Positions 1-7,279 of a DNA stretch of 14,251 nucleotides are shown here, piece by piece (position 1 is the stretch's first letter; each line of letters starts with the position of its first letter). The notes under the pieces were generated by a model. That model saw nothing but the letters and a program-made list of their open reading frames with translations, did no database searches and was not told where the DNA came from. Position numbers and translations under genes: made by a program. This DNA comes from an uncultured Atopobium sp. (GTDB taxonomy: Bacteria > Actinomycetota > Coriobacteriia > Coriobacteriales > Atopobiaceae), in NCBI GenBank assembly GCA_946647055.1, contig CAMPCT010000034.1, forward strand, positions 1 to 14,251. The letters are read 5' to 3'.

Positions 1-417
1 GCAGTCGGCGTTCAGGCGGATGGCATCCTCGACGTCGACCGCGACGACCTCGTGGGAGAGGTCGTCCTGCAGCATGGACGAGCCAGAGGTGGAGCGCAGC
101 GCGATGGCCTTCGTGATCTCGGGCGGGACGCAGGCGCGGATGGCGCCACGGGTGCCCATGAAGCAGTCGACGTACGGGGCGAGCCTGGGCAGGAGCAGGT
201 CGAGGCGCTCGAGGCCAGACGTCGAGCCCATGAAGTAGCCGTGGTCGAAGGCAAACATGACCGTGTTGCCGCTCTTGGGGTCAAAGATGTTGGAGAGGTG
301 CTTCTTCATGCCCCAGTCGAGACTGTTCGCGCCCTTGACGTAGAAGCCCTGCTGGTTGGCAAACGGGGTATCGACGTGATAGTTCTTGGCAACCTTGAGG
401 CCGTCCAGATCTGCCAT
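1..417 (-). CDS. lsrF: LsrF-type aldolase/thiolase (3-hydroxy-5-phosphonooxypentane-2,4-dione thiolase), partial
   Basis: The 139 residues present run from an ATG at 417 to the left edge; the C-terminal half lies outside the window. The N-terminus closely resembles remembered E. coli LsrF: an MADLD start, then SLDWGM (33-38), IFDPKSGNTVMFAFDHGYF, GLERLD and a CxGTRG-like strand followed by VPP. LsrF belongs to the class I aldolase (DeoC/FbaB-like) TIM-barrel family and transfers an acetyl group from the phosphorylated AI-2 breakdown product to CoA. The catalytic lysine lies in the missing part, so activity cannot be judged. An AGAGGGA ribosome binding site sits just upstream of the ATG. The gene is last in a leftward uppP-cupin-lsrF series but has a 129-bp gap before it, so it may have its own promoter. 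No lsrACDBGK genes are visible, so the true substrate may be another sugar phosphate. A related class I fructose-bisphosphate aldolase is the alternative. Confidence 0.85.
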   Translation of the reverse strand, partial: MADLDGLKVAKNYHVDTPFANQQGFYVKGANSLDWGMKKHLSNIFDPKSGNTVMFAFDHGYFMGSTSGLERLDLLLPRLAPYVDCFMGTRGAIRACVPPEITKAIALRSTSGSSMLQDDLSHEVVAVDVEDAIRLNADC

Positions 418-468
418 GAGTCCCTCTTTCTCTTGGGTCCTATCTACCTACCTTGACGCACACGGTAA

Positions 469-474
469 AGGATA
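469..474 (-). promoter_or_regulatory. Possible -10 hexamer upstream of the lsrF-like gene
   Basis: On the minus strand the sequence reads GCGTATCCTTTACC, with TATCCT as a -10-like hexamer about 50 bp before the ATG of the aldolase gene. The same GCGTATCCTT string occurs on the plus strand before the SIS-domain gene (13627-13636), and GGTATCCTT precedes the PcsB-like gene. No good -35 hexamer is seen at the usual spacing, so this is a weak call resting on recurrence in three upstream regions. Confidence 0.25.
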
Positions 475-546
475 CGCCCGCACGCGCCGCAACGCTAATC
501 TCAACCGCCCCCTTTGCCACGAATGGTGGCCCTGCGTGCCGTTTCG

Positions 547-897
547 CTAGTACACGGGATTGTCGACCTCGACCTTGTCGCTCTCCTGATAGGGGGCGAG
601 GGTCGAGACCATGAGGAGCGTCTCGTCATAGCGGTTGTTGACGTAGTGGACCTCGCCCGGCTCGATGTGGATGAAGTCTCCCGGGCCAAGCGTGTTGACG
701 ACGCCATCCACAACGACGTCCACCCTTCCCGCGAGGATATGGAAGTTCTCCTCCATCACGTTGTGGTAGTGGGCGTGGAAGTCCTGTCCCGGCTGGAACT
801 GGACCATGGCATAGTTCATGCGCGGCCCCCGCATGAGGTACTTGGGGCCAGAGTCCCCAAAGCGATACTCGAAGTCGTTCTCGTTGGCGACGAACAC
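547..897 (-). CDS. Small single-domain cupin protein
   Basis: A 116-aa protein that is essentially one cupin (cupin_2) barrel. Motif 1 is complete: H43-x-H45-xxx-E49 followed by a glycine at 57. Motif 2 is complete: LGPGDF, then P80-x-G followed by H84 and N87. H43, H45, E49 and H84 should bind one metal ion. The start is GTG at 897, supported by GGGGAG nine bases upstream. No other domain or signal peptide is visible, so it is cytoplasmic. It lies 33 bp downstream of uppP and upstream of the LsrF-like gene, all leftward, which suggests co-transcription. Small cupins beside sugar genes are often sugar or phosphosugar isomerases, or ligand-binding accessory proteins; the sequence alone does not decide. 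The fold assignment is firm and the substrate unknown. Confidence 0.88.
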   Translation of the reverse strand: MFVANENDFEYRFGDSGPKYLMRGPRMNYAMVQFQPGQDFHAHYHNVMEENFHILAGRVDVVVDGVVNTLGPGDFIHIEPGEVHYVNNRYDETLLMVSTLAPYQESDKVEVDNPVY

Positions 898-930
898 GGC
901 ACTCCCCTTTCGTGCGCGACGACGCCCATC

Positions 931-1869
931 CTACGAGAGGAGGGACGCCCCAAACGCGAAGTACGCGATGACCGCAACGCCAAGGGCGATGCGATACCAA
1001 CCAAAGGGCTTGAAGTCGTGGCGCTTCACGAAACCCATGAGGAAGCGGATGGCAATGAGGCTCACGACGAACGCCGTCACGCATCCTGCGAGCAGGATGG
1101 CGACCTCGCTGGCGGCAAAGGTGTTGCCCTTGAGGAAGTACTTGACCAGCCTGAGCCCACTCGCCCCCACCATGACCGGAATGGCCAGGTAGAAGGTGAA
1201 CTCGGCAGCCACTGCACGCGAGCAGCCCAGCAGCAGGCCTCCAATGATGGTCGAGCCGGAACGCGAGGTCCCCGGGACGATGGAGAGCACCTGGAAGAGC
1301 CCGATGCCAAGGGCGGTCCCCCACGTGAGCTCCTCGATGGTCTGGATGCGGGCATCGGCGTCCGCAAGCACCGCGACGCCCTGGCCGGAGTCTGGGGCGG
1401 CCATGTGGCGAGGACGCGAGCCCGCGAGGGACGTCGCCATCTCGACGGCACGGCGCTCTCGCGCGTTCTCTATGAGGATGAACGCCACGCCATAGACGAC
1501 GAGGGCGGCTGCGATGACATAGGGGCTGCCCAGGTGCTCCTCCATCCAGTCGTCAAGCGGGATGCCGATGGCCGCTGCGGGAACGCATGCGGCGACGACC
1601 TTCGCCCAGAGCAGCCAGGTGCCCCGACGCGCCTCGCGCGTCTTCGCGCGCGAGAAGGGGTTGAGCTCGTGGAAGAAGAGCACGCACACCGCAAGGATGG
1701 CACCCAGCTGGATCACGACGAGGAACATGTCCCAGAAGTCACGGGAGACGTCGAGGGTGACAAACTGGTTGAGCAGCAGCATATGGCCCGTCGATGACAC
1801 GGGAAGCCACTCGGTGATGCCCTCAACCACGCCGTACAAAATAGCCTTGAGAATCTCGACGAGATCCAT
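931..1869 (-). CDS. uppP: Undecaprenyl-diphosphatase UppP (BacA family)
   Basis: An integral membrane enzyme of 312 aa that dephosphorylates undecaprenyl pyrophosphate to regenerate the lipid carrier for peptidoglycan and other wall polymers; the family also gives bacitracin tolerance. The signature motifs are present: E16-GIT-E20-WLPVSSTGH29 near the N-terminus (the ExxxE and PVSS-H active-site segment) and PGTSRSGST (199-207), whose arginine R203 matches the essential one of E. coli. Several hydrophobic helices follow, with a conserved-looking C-terminal GWYRIALG. I chose the ATG at 1869 because family homology begins exactly there and GAGAGG lies ten bases upstream; the frame stays open much further upstream but without homology. 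The family is usually 265-280 aa. The excess is a hydrophilic loop at about 136-180, between predicted helices. It is the first gene of a leftward group with the cupin 33 bp downstream. Confidence 0.96.
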   Translation of the reverse strand: MDLVEILKAILYGVVEGITEWLPVSSTGHMLLLNQFVTLDVSRDFWDMFLVVIQLGAILAVCVLFFHELNPFSRAKTREARRGTWLLWAKVVAACVPAAAIGIPLDDWMEEHLGSPYVIAAALVVYGVAFILIENARERRAVEMATSLAGSRPRHMAAPDSGQGVAVLADADARIQTIEELTWGTALGIGLFQVLSIVPGTSRSGSTIIGGLLLGCSRAVAAEFTFYLAIPVMVGASGLRLVKYFLKGNTFAASEVAILLAGCVTAFVVSLIAIRFLMGFVKRHDFKPFGWYRIALGVAVIAYFAFGASLLS

Positions 1870-2014
1870 GCCGCCATCGCCTCTCTCACGCATCGCCTCA
1901 TGTCCCAACGGGGACGGCATCCATGATGTACCACCCGTCGGCACCGTGGCACTGTTCGGAGGAAGGCCCTTGAAAAACACCACGGTAACGGGATGCCGGG
2001 ACATGCACGCCAAG

Positions 2015-2071
2015 GGGCGACTTGAGATCGCCCAAAGGAAAAGGCCAGCTACTGGCCCAGTATTTCCAGTA
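2015..2071 (-). promoter_or_regulatory. Candidate transcription attenuator in the uppP leader
   Basis: Read leftward, GGCCAG-TAG-CTGGCC (2057-2043) forms a perfect 6-bp stem followed directly by TTTTCCTTT, a terminator-like arrangement 174 nt before the uppP start. Just upstream, TACTGG (2071-2066) can instead pair with CCAGTA (2055-2050), which overlaps the terminator 5' arm, so the two stems exclude each other. A second hairpin, GGGCGA-N7-TCGCCC (2033-2015), follows. This matches terminator/anti-terminator logic, but the stems are short and no ligand domain is recognised. A DNA operator is the alternative, since TACTGG-C-CCAGTA (2050-2062) is also a perfect palindrome. Confidence 0.35.
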
Positions 2072-2200
2072 AATTGTCTATTCGAAATGGGGAGAAATGT
2101 GGCTTTTTTTGTGATTGCGAAACCGCAGGTAAAACATACCGTATTTACGTTTTCCCAGTTAAACGGCCCATCTGGAGGGTAGATTTTGGGGAGCCATTTC

Positions 2201-2209
2201 TGGTATCCT
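2201..2209 (+). promoter_or_regulatory. Candidate extended -10 for the PcsB-like gene
   Basis: TGGTATCCT has a TGn extension and a TATCCT hexamer. It lies 122 bp before the chosen TTG start, leaving a leader of about 115 nt. The -35 region at 15-17 bp spacing (AGATTT/ATTTTG) is poor, which is acceptable for extended -10 promoters. Confidence 0.3.
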
Positions 2210-2330
2210 TCCATGCCATTCCACTCTAAACGCAGCCCTTGCCCTACAGTTGTGAGCTACGTCTGTGTCGAAACGGCAGACACGCGGCGTCTTTGCGCAG
2301 GAAACGATGCATTTTGAGGAGGTGCAGAAC

Positions 2331-3575
2331 TTGAACGTCCGTCTCAGGGAGACCCTTGTGGCACTCGCTGCCGGCGCACTCGTCTGCACCGCGCTCATGC
2401 CCACGCCCGCATATGCCGTCACGCAGTCAGACATCGAGGAGCTCCACCAGCAGGCCGAGGAGGCCGAGCAGCAGGCTGCAGAGGCCGAGCAGCGCGCCGC
2501 TGAGGCGGGCGAGGCCTACGAGGCGGCCCAGTCGGAGCTCACCGAGCTCCAGTCTCGTGTCGAGGAGGCCAACCAGACCTACCTCGAGGCCCAGGCGGTA
2601 GTCGACCAGCTCAATGCCGAGATTGCCGAGAAGCAGGCCAACATCGACGAAATCGAGGCACAGCTCCCCGAGCTACGCGAGCGCGCGGCAGAGGCCATGC
2701 GGGGCATGTACAAGCTCCAGCAAGGTGCCCCCGGCCTCGTGAGCCTCATCCTCTCCTCCGAGGACTTCAACGAGTTCCTCACCATGATCACCTACATAGA
2801 CGCCGTCCAGGAGCGCAACTTCACCGCCGTCGACGAGCTCATCGAGTCCGAGAAGGAGCTCGAGCGTCAGAAGGCCGAGCTCGACGTCGAGCAGGAGGCC
2901 GCGACCGAGGCCGCCCAGAAGGCACAGGACGCGCTCGCCGAGGCCCAGGCAGCCCGCGACGAGGTCCAGCGCCGTGCCGAGGAGGAGGCCGCCCGCCAGG
3001 CAGCCGAGGCCGAGGCTGCCATCGAGGCCGCCCGCGCCGCCCAGGCGGCCGCCGAGGAAGCCGCCCGCCAGCAGGAGATCCTCGACGAGGAGACCCGCAA
3101 GCGCGAGGAGGAGGCAGCCGCAGCGGCCCGGGTCTTCCAGACCGGGTCCGGCCAGAACGCCCAGATCGAGATTCCCAACTCCTTCACCCCCAGCTCCGTC
3201 AACTGGGACGTGTCGCGCGACGAGTTCATCGACGAGTGGGGCGCGCGCATCGACGTCTACCTCGACGGATCGCCGCTTGCCGGGCATGGCCGCACCTTTG
3301 CCGAGGCCGCCTGGGACTATGGCGTCGACCCGCGCTGGTCGCCCGCCATCTCCTGCACCGAGAGCTCGAAGGGCCGCTACTGCTTCCTGCCCAACAACGC
3401 ATGGGGCTGGGGTCACGTGAGCTGGCCCGACTGGGACACGGCCATCCGCGAGCACGTCGCTGGCCTCTCCGCAGGCTACGGCTACACGATCAGCGTGGCG
3501 AACGCAAAGAAGTACTGCCCGCCCAACTGGCAGTTCTGGTACGCCACCACCCTTGCCCAAATGGAGCGCATCTAG
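2331..3575 (+). CDS. Secreted PcsB-like coiled-coil protein with C-terminal lysozyme-like domain
   Basis: A 414-aa exported protein. I chose TTG at 2331 because GAGGAGG lies eight bases upstream and the frame then opens with a textbook signal peptide (residues 1-29: basic NVRLR, hydrophobic core, cut after AYA). Residues 33-130 and 155-265 are Ala/Glu/Gln-rich coiled coil. Between them lies YKLQQGAPGLVSLILSSEDF with an FLTMITYIDAV segment, the hallmark of PcsB/CwlO-type coiled-coil domains. Residues 290-414 form a separate domain with FAEAAWDYGVDP, a TESSKG motif (E344 is the likely catalytic acid), NAWGWG and an AGYGYTIS segment, resembling the lysozyme-like/glucosaminidase domain seen in actinobacterial wall proteins. 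Expected role: peptidoglycan cleavage outside the cell, probably gated by FtsEX through the coiled coil (inference from PcsB and CwlO). The usual NlpC/P60 or CHAP catalytic domain is absent. Confidence 0.85.
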   Translation: MNVRLRETLVALAAGALVCTALMPTPAYAVTQSDIEELHQQAEEAEQQAAEAEQRAAEAGEAYEAAQSELTELQSRVEEANQTYLEAQAVVDQLNAEIAEKQANIDEIEAQLPELRERAAEAMRGMYKLQQGAPGLVSLILSSEDFNEFLTMITYIDAVQERNFTAVDELIESEKELERQKAELDVEQEAATEAAQKAQDALAEAQAARDEVQRRAEEEAARQAAEAEAAIEAARAAQAAAEEAARQQEILDEETRKREEEAAAAARVFQTGSGQNAQIEIPNSFTPSSVNWDVSRDEFIDEWGARIDVYLDGSPLAGHGRTFAEAAWDYGVDPRWSPAISCTESSKGRYCFLPNNAWGWGHVSWPDWDTAIREHVAGLSAGYGYTISVANAKKYCPPNWQFWYATTLAQMERI

Positions 3576-3577
3576 AC

Positions 3578-3600
3578 ACGAGGTCCCCACGGGGCCTCGT
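3578..3600 (+). terminator. Hairpin terminator after the PcsB-like gene
   Basis: Two bases after the stop, ACGAGG-T-CCC / GGG-CCTCGT folds into a strong stem of about nine pairs with one bulged base and a tight loop. Only TTCACT follows, with no real U tract, so termination may be partial. It separates the PcsB-like gene from the protease gene. Confidence 0.5.
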
Positions 3601-3627
3601 TCACTCCCGTCCCTCCTCCGTGATAAA
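3600..3627 (+). promoter_or_regulatory. Candidate promoter of the M16 protease operon
   Basis: TTCACT (3600-3605), a 16-bp spacer and GATAAA (3622-3627) resemble sigma-70 boxes. They lie just after the terminator hairpin and about 37 bp before the protease start. Both boxes deviate from consensus. Confidence 0.35.
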
Positions 3628-3663
3628 GTCATCGGCATGACCACGACCACACGGAGGAATCGC

Positions 3664-6588
3664 ATGACCACAAAGAAACAGTTCGACATCGACCCGGCAA
3701 TCGTCCCAGGCGCCCTTCTCGAGGGCTTCGAGGTCACCTTCATCGAGCAGGTCCCCGAGATCAGCGGCCAGGCGGTCGTCATGCGCCACGTTCAGACGGG
3801 AGCCAGGACCATGTGGCTCGCCTGCGCCGACTCCAACCGCTCCTTCGCCATCGCGTTCAAGACGCCTCCCGCCAACGACACGGGTGTCTTCCACATCCTC
3901 GAGCACTCGGTCCTGTGCGGCAGCGAGCGATTCCCGGTCAAGGAGCCGTTCGTCAACCTGCTCAAGAGCTCCATGCAGACCTTCCTCAACGCGCTCACGT
4001 TCCCCGACAAGACCATGTACCCCGTGGCATCCACCAACGAGCAGGACCTCATGAACCTCATGGACGTCTACCTGGACGCCGTCCTGCACCCCAACATCTA
4101 CCACCGCCCCCGTATCTTCGAGCAGGAGGGCTGGCACTACGAGCAGGAGGAGGAGGGTGCCCCCCTCACCTACAACGGCGTCGTCCTCAACGAGATGAAG
4201 GGCGCGTACTCCGACCCCGACGAGGTCCTCATGGAGGCCCTCAACCACAGGCTCTTCCCCGACACCTGCTACGGCTTCGAGAGCGGCGGCAACCCGCGCG
4301 CCATCCCGCAGCTCACCTATGAGGAGTTCCTCAGGACCCACGCCCGCCACTACAACCTCCCCAACAGCTACACCGTCCTCTACGGCGACCTCGACATCCA
4401 CCACGTCCTCACCTTCCTTGGGGAGCGCTTCCTCGGCGCCGAGACGCGTGACGCCGGCGAGCCCAACGAGCTCGCCCTCCAGGCGCCCGTCAAGACAGGT
4501 CTCGAGCAGGTGACGATGGCCACCACTCCCGAGAACGCCACCGTGGGCGTCGCCTACGTCATCGGGACCGCCGCCCAGCGCGAGCGCATGCTGGCGGCGA
4601 ACATCCTGCTCGACGCCCTCATGGGCAGCAACGAGTCGCCCCTCAAGCGGAGCCTCCTCGAGGCCGGTCTTGGTGACGACGTCAACCCGATGCTGCTCGA
4701 CGGCATCGCCCAGCCCATCGTCCTCTTCCAGCTCAAGGGCGCGCACGAGGGCGTGGCGGAGCGCTTCGTCACGCTCCTCGAGGAGCGCTGCGCTCAGCTC
4801 GTCAGCGAGGGCATCCCCCGTGCCAACCTCGAGGCATCGCTTGCCCAGGCGGAGTTCAACCTCCGCGAGGGTGACAACGGCTGGCTCGCGGACGGCGTCG
4901 CGCATTCCGTGAACGCCATGTCGAGCTGGCTCTACGACGATGACGACCCCGTCGCATACCTTCGCTACGAGGATGCCCTCGCCCACATGCGTGCAGGCCT
5001 CGACGAGGGCTACTTCGAGGAGCTCCTCTCGTCGATGGTGTGCACCTGCGAGCATAGTGCGGCCGTCGAGGTCGTCCCCGTCGAGGAAGGTGACGCCGCC
5101 GAGGAGGTGGCCGAGCTTGCCACAAAGGCCACCAAGCTTGGTCCCGAGGGACTTGCCGCGGTGCGCGCCGAGACAGCCGCCCTTCGTGCCGAGCAGGAGC
5201 GCGAGGACTCGCCCGAAGACCTCGCCAAGCTCCCCCAGCTGGGCATCGATGACATCGGCGAGGCGGCGCCCGAGCCTCCCCAGCACGAGGTCGAGGCACC
5301 CCTCCCCTGCGTCTACCACGAGATCGACTCGCATGGCATCGACTACGTCTACACCTACTTCGACCTTGGCTGCCTGACCTTCGACGAGCTCCCGTACGCC
5401 ACGGTCCTCTGCGACGTCCTTGGGAGGCTCGACACGCGTTCCCACACGGCCGCCGAGCTCGACACGCTGACCGAGCTCAACCTTGGCCATCTCAGCTTCT
5501 TCTGCGAGACCGAGTGCCTCCGTGGCGACGCGCAAGCCGCCAAGCCCATGCTCATCTGCAGCACGAGCGCCCTCTCGCCCAACGTGGAGCTCGCTGCCAC
5601 CATCCCCGCCGAGGTGTGGGGCGAGACCATCTTCACCGACCGCGGACGGGTCCGTGACATCCTCCAGCAGCGACGCCTCAACATGGAGCAGACCTTCATG
5701 GGCTCGGGTCACGCCTGCGCCCTGACGCGCGCGGGCTCGTACTTCTCGCGCGTGAGCCTCGTCGCCGACAAGTGCTCGGGCATCGACTTCTACCTCTTCC
5801 TCAAGGACCTCCTCGACCACTTCGACGAGCGCTTCGATGACCTTGTCCAGAGGCTCGAGGACGTCTCCTCGCGCGTCTTCGTCGCCAACAACGCGCAAGT
5901 GAGCTTCACGGGCACCGAGGACGACCTTGCCCGCTTCTGGGAGGCCGGTGGCACGCTCGGCCTTGAGGAGCGCCCGACCGAGCGCATCCTCGAGATCCCC
6001 GAACCCCAGGTCAAGAACGAGGCCTTCGTCGTCCCCACCAACGTCTGCTTTGTGGGTGAGGCGACCGATGGCACCAAGCTGGGCATCGAGCACTCCGGCG
6101 AATGGCTCGTCGCCTCCCGTGCCGTCACCCTCGACTACCTGTGGAACGAGGTCCGCGTGAAGGGCGGTGCCTATGGCTGTGGCATGCGTTGCAGCCTCGC
6201 CTCTCAGGTCTCGTTCTACTCGTTCCGCGACCCCAGCCTTGATGCCACCGTCGAGCGCTACGAGCGTGCGGCCGCATGGCTTGGGACATGGGACCCAAGC
6301 GAGAGCGAGTTCACGGGATACGTCGTGTCGACGGTCGCCGGCATGGACGCCCCCGTCAAGCCCCGCGCACTCGCACGCAGGCAGGACCTGAGTCGCCTGG
6401 CGGAGCGTCCCGACGACTGGCGTGCCACAATCAGGGCACAGGAGCTCGCGGCGACCCCCGAGCGCATCCGTGCGATGGCATCCCAGCTCGAGGGGCTTCC
6501 CGAGCGACGCGGCATCTGCGTCTTCGGCAACGCCGACATCATCGCCTCCTCAAAGCTCGGCCTCGAGGTCATCGAGCTGATGGGTTAG
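3664..6588 (+). CDS. M16C zinc metallopeptidase, PreP (presequence protease)-like
   Basis: A 974-aa cytoplasmic oligopeptidase of the insulinase-like M16C family. The inverted zinc motif HxxEH is H77-IL-E80-H81, and the third ligand E177 lies in NEMKGAYSDP, so the site is intact. The length and order (catalytic N-terminal half, acidic Glu/Ala-rich hinge at about 490-570 marking the M16C-associated segment, degenerate second half ending in GLEVIELMG) match PreP and clostridial homologues, which enclose and degrade unstructured peptides. I chose ATG at 3664 because GGAGGAA precedes it by six bases and homology starts soon after; an in-frame ATG at 3637 lacks such a site. There is no signal peptide. 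The helix-turn-helix gene starts 13 bp after its stop, so the two are almost certainly co-transcribed. The individual substrate is unknown. Confidence 0.93.
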   Translation: MTTKKQFDIDPAIVPGALLEGFEVTFIEQVPEISGQAVVMRHVQTGARTMWLACADSNRSFAIAFKTPPANDTGVFHILEHSVLCGSERFPVKEPFVNLLKSSMQTFLNALTFPDKTMYPVASTNEQDLMNLMDVYLDAVLHPNIYHRPRIFEQEGWHYEQEEEGAPLTYNGVVLNEMKGAYSDPDEVLMEALNHRLFPDTCYGFESGGNPRAIPQLTYEEFLRTHARHYNLPNSYTVLYGDLDIHHVLTFLGERFLGAETRDAGEPNELALQAPVKTGLEQVTMATTPENATVGVAYVIGTAAQRERMLAANILLDALMGSNESPLKRSLLEAGLGDDVNPMLLDGIAQPIVLFQLKGAHEGVAERFVTLLEERCAQLVSEGIPRANLEASLAQAEFNLREGDNGWLADGVAHSVNAMSSWLYDDDDPVAYLRYEDALAHMRAGLDEGYFEELLSSMVCTCEHSAAVEVVPVEEGDAAEEVAELATKATKLGPEGLAAVRAETAALRAEQEREDSPEDLAKLPQLGIDDIGEAAPEPPQHEVEAPLPCVYHEIDSHGIDYVYTYFDLGCLTFDELPYATVLCDVLGRLDTRSHTAAELDTLTELNLGHLSFFCETECLRGDAQAAKPMLICSTSALSPNVELAATIPAEVWGETIFTDRGRVRDILQQRRLNMEQTFMGSGHACALTRAGSYFSRVSLVADKCSGIDFYLFLKDLLDHFDERFDDLVQRLEDVSSRVFVANNAQVSFTGTEDDLARFWEAGGTLGLEERPTERILEIPEPQVKNEAFVVPTNVCFVGEATDGTKLGIEHSGEWLVASRAVTLDYLWNEVRVKGGAYGCGMRCSLASQVSFYSFRDPSLDATVERYERAAAWLGTWDPSESEFTGYVVSTVAGMDAPVKPRALARRQDLSRLAERPDDWRATIRAQELAATPERIRAMASQLEGLPERRGICVFGNADIIASSKLGLEVIELMG

Positions 6589-6601
6589 GGCGGAGACGAC
6601 C

Positions 6602-7279
6602 ATGACCGGCTTCACGAGGAGGTTCCTTCGTTGGTGGACGACGCGGCGACGCATAGGCGCCGAGCTCGCCGCCGAGGTCGAGCGCTATGTCGACGCGCGT
6701 TACGTCGACGAGGATGCCACGGGCTCGTTCTCCGCATCGATGCCACCAGAGGCTCCCGAGGAGGCATGCGGAGCGTGTCTGGCTATGGAGGACGCGGCTC
6801 CCACCACATGGGATGCCGCCCCTTCGGCGCCTTGCATGGCAGCCCCTGCGGCGGCTGCCGCGCCCCGTCGCAACAAGGCAGCCGCACGGCAGACATACGG
6901 CGCAGCCCCGCCTTCCCTCGAAAGCCTGCTCAGGAACCTCGACGCCTCGTTCTCGGACACCCTCTTCCAGATGATCGACGCACGCGGCCTCTCCGATTCC
7001 CAGGTCTACCGCCATGCGCACCTGAGTCGCCAGCACTTCTCGAAGATCCGGAGCAACCCGGCCTATCGCCCGACCAAGTCGACCGTGCTTGCCCTCGCCA
7101 TCGCCCTCGGGCTCACGCTCGAGGAGACCAAGCTTCTGCTCAACCGCGCAGGCTTCTCGCTGAGCCACGCAAACAAGGCCGACATCATCGTCGAGTACTT
7201 CATCGAGCATGGGGAACATGACCTCAACGTCATCAACCGCACGCTCTACCACTTTGACCAGCCCATACTTGGCAGCTAG
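6602..7279 (+). CDS. Helix-turn-helix (XRE-like) protein with Ala/Pro-rich N-terminal extension
   Basis: A 225-aa protein in two parts. Residues 1-33 are basic then amphipathic (RRFLRWWTTRRR). Residues 40-105 are a low-complexity Ala/Pro/Glu linker. Residues 112-225 form a compact helical domain: FSDTLFQMIDARGLSDSQVYRHAHLSRQHFSKIRSNPAY reads as a Cro/XRE-type helix-turn-helix, with SRQHFSKIR as the likely recognition helix. It is followed by KSTVLALAIALGLTLEE, the usual next helices, and a conserved-looking end (ADIIVEYFIEHG, FDQPILGS). From memory the C-terminal domain belongs to a widespread family of short Firmicutes/Actinobacteria proteins found near vWA or macro-domain genes. The start at 6602 has GGCGGAG upstream. 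It is probably translated from the protease mRNA. DNA binding is expected; target and trigger are unknown. Next downstream is a vWA protein. Confidence 0.8.
   Translation: MTGFTRRFLRWWTTRRRIGAELAAEVERYVDARYVDEDATGSFSASMPPEAPEEACGACLAMEDAAPTTWDAAPSAPCMAAPAAAAAPRRNKAAARQTYGAAPPSLESLLRNLDASFSDTLFQMIDARGLSDSQVYRHAHLSRQHFSKIRSNPAYRPTKSTVLALAIALGLTLEETKLLLNRAGFSLSHANKADIIVEYFIEHGEHDLNVINRTLYHFDQPILGS

Larger units (their letters stand above)
1870..2330. other. 461-bp divergent intergenic region
   Basis: No credible gene lies here. The open frame continuing upstream of uppP on the minus strand has no recognisable homology and crosses the hairpins. The region is clearly more AT-rich than its surroundings between about 2060 and 2220. 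It holds a short GTCCC-AACG-GGGAC hairpin (1902-1915), two adjacent hairpins (2015-2033 and 2043-2057), a run of seven T (2103-2109 area), an ATAC-C-GTAT palindrome (2136-2144) and an extended -10 (2201-2209). It must carry the promoters of uppP (leftward) and the PcsB-like gene (rightward). I see no match to a riboswitch class I know. Confidence 0.7.

Noticed and set aside
516..530. GCCAC-GAATG-GTGGC hairpin as a terminator between the cupin and LsrF-like genes
   Set aside because: Only five pairs and no T tract on either strand; too weak to list.
514..1797. 427-aa plus-strand open frame over the cupin and uppP genes
   Set aside because: It is the antisense shadow of two confidently identified genes; the translation is low-complexity and Asp/Glu/His/Arg-rich, without domain signatures.
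2103..2109. T run as an intrinsic terminator on the plus strand
   Set aside because: No stable hairpin lies directly upstream on the plus strand, and no gene ends there.
1870..2214. N-terminal extension of uppP reading through the intergenic region
   Set aside because: The extra 115 residues have no homology and run through the hairpins; the ATG at 1869 has a ribosome binding site and matches the family start.
2440..3120. Repeated GCC-GAG tracts as a DNA repeat element or CRISPR
   Set aside because: They are imperfect Ala/Glu codon runs of a coiled coil, without regular repeat-spacer spacing. No CRISPR array, tRNA or rRNA gene was recognised anywhere in the window.
2673..3782. 369-aa minus-strand open frame opposite the PcsB-like gene
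   Set aside because: It mirrors the Ala/Glu coiled-coil codons (giving Gly/Leu repeats) and lacks a credible start region.
3601..6093. 830-aa open frame antisense to the M16 protease gene
   Set aside because: Its Leu/Val/Glu/Gly/Asp-rich composition is the mirror of a GC-rich coding strand, it has no recognisable domain, and the sense protein is complete with zinc ligands.
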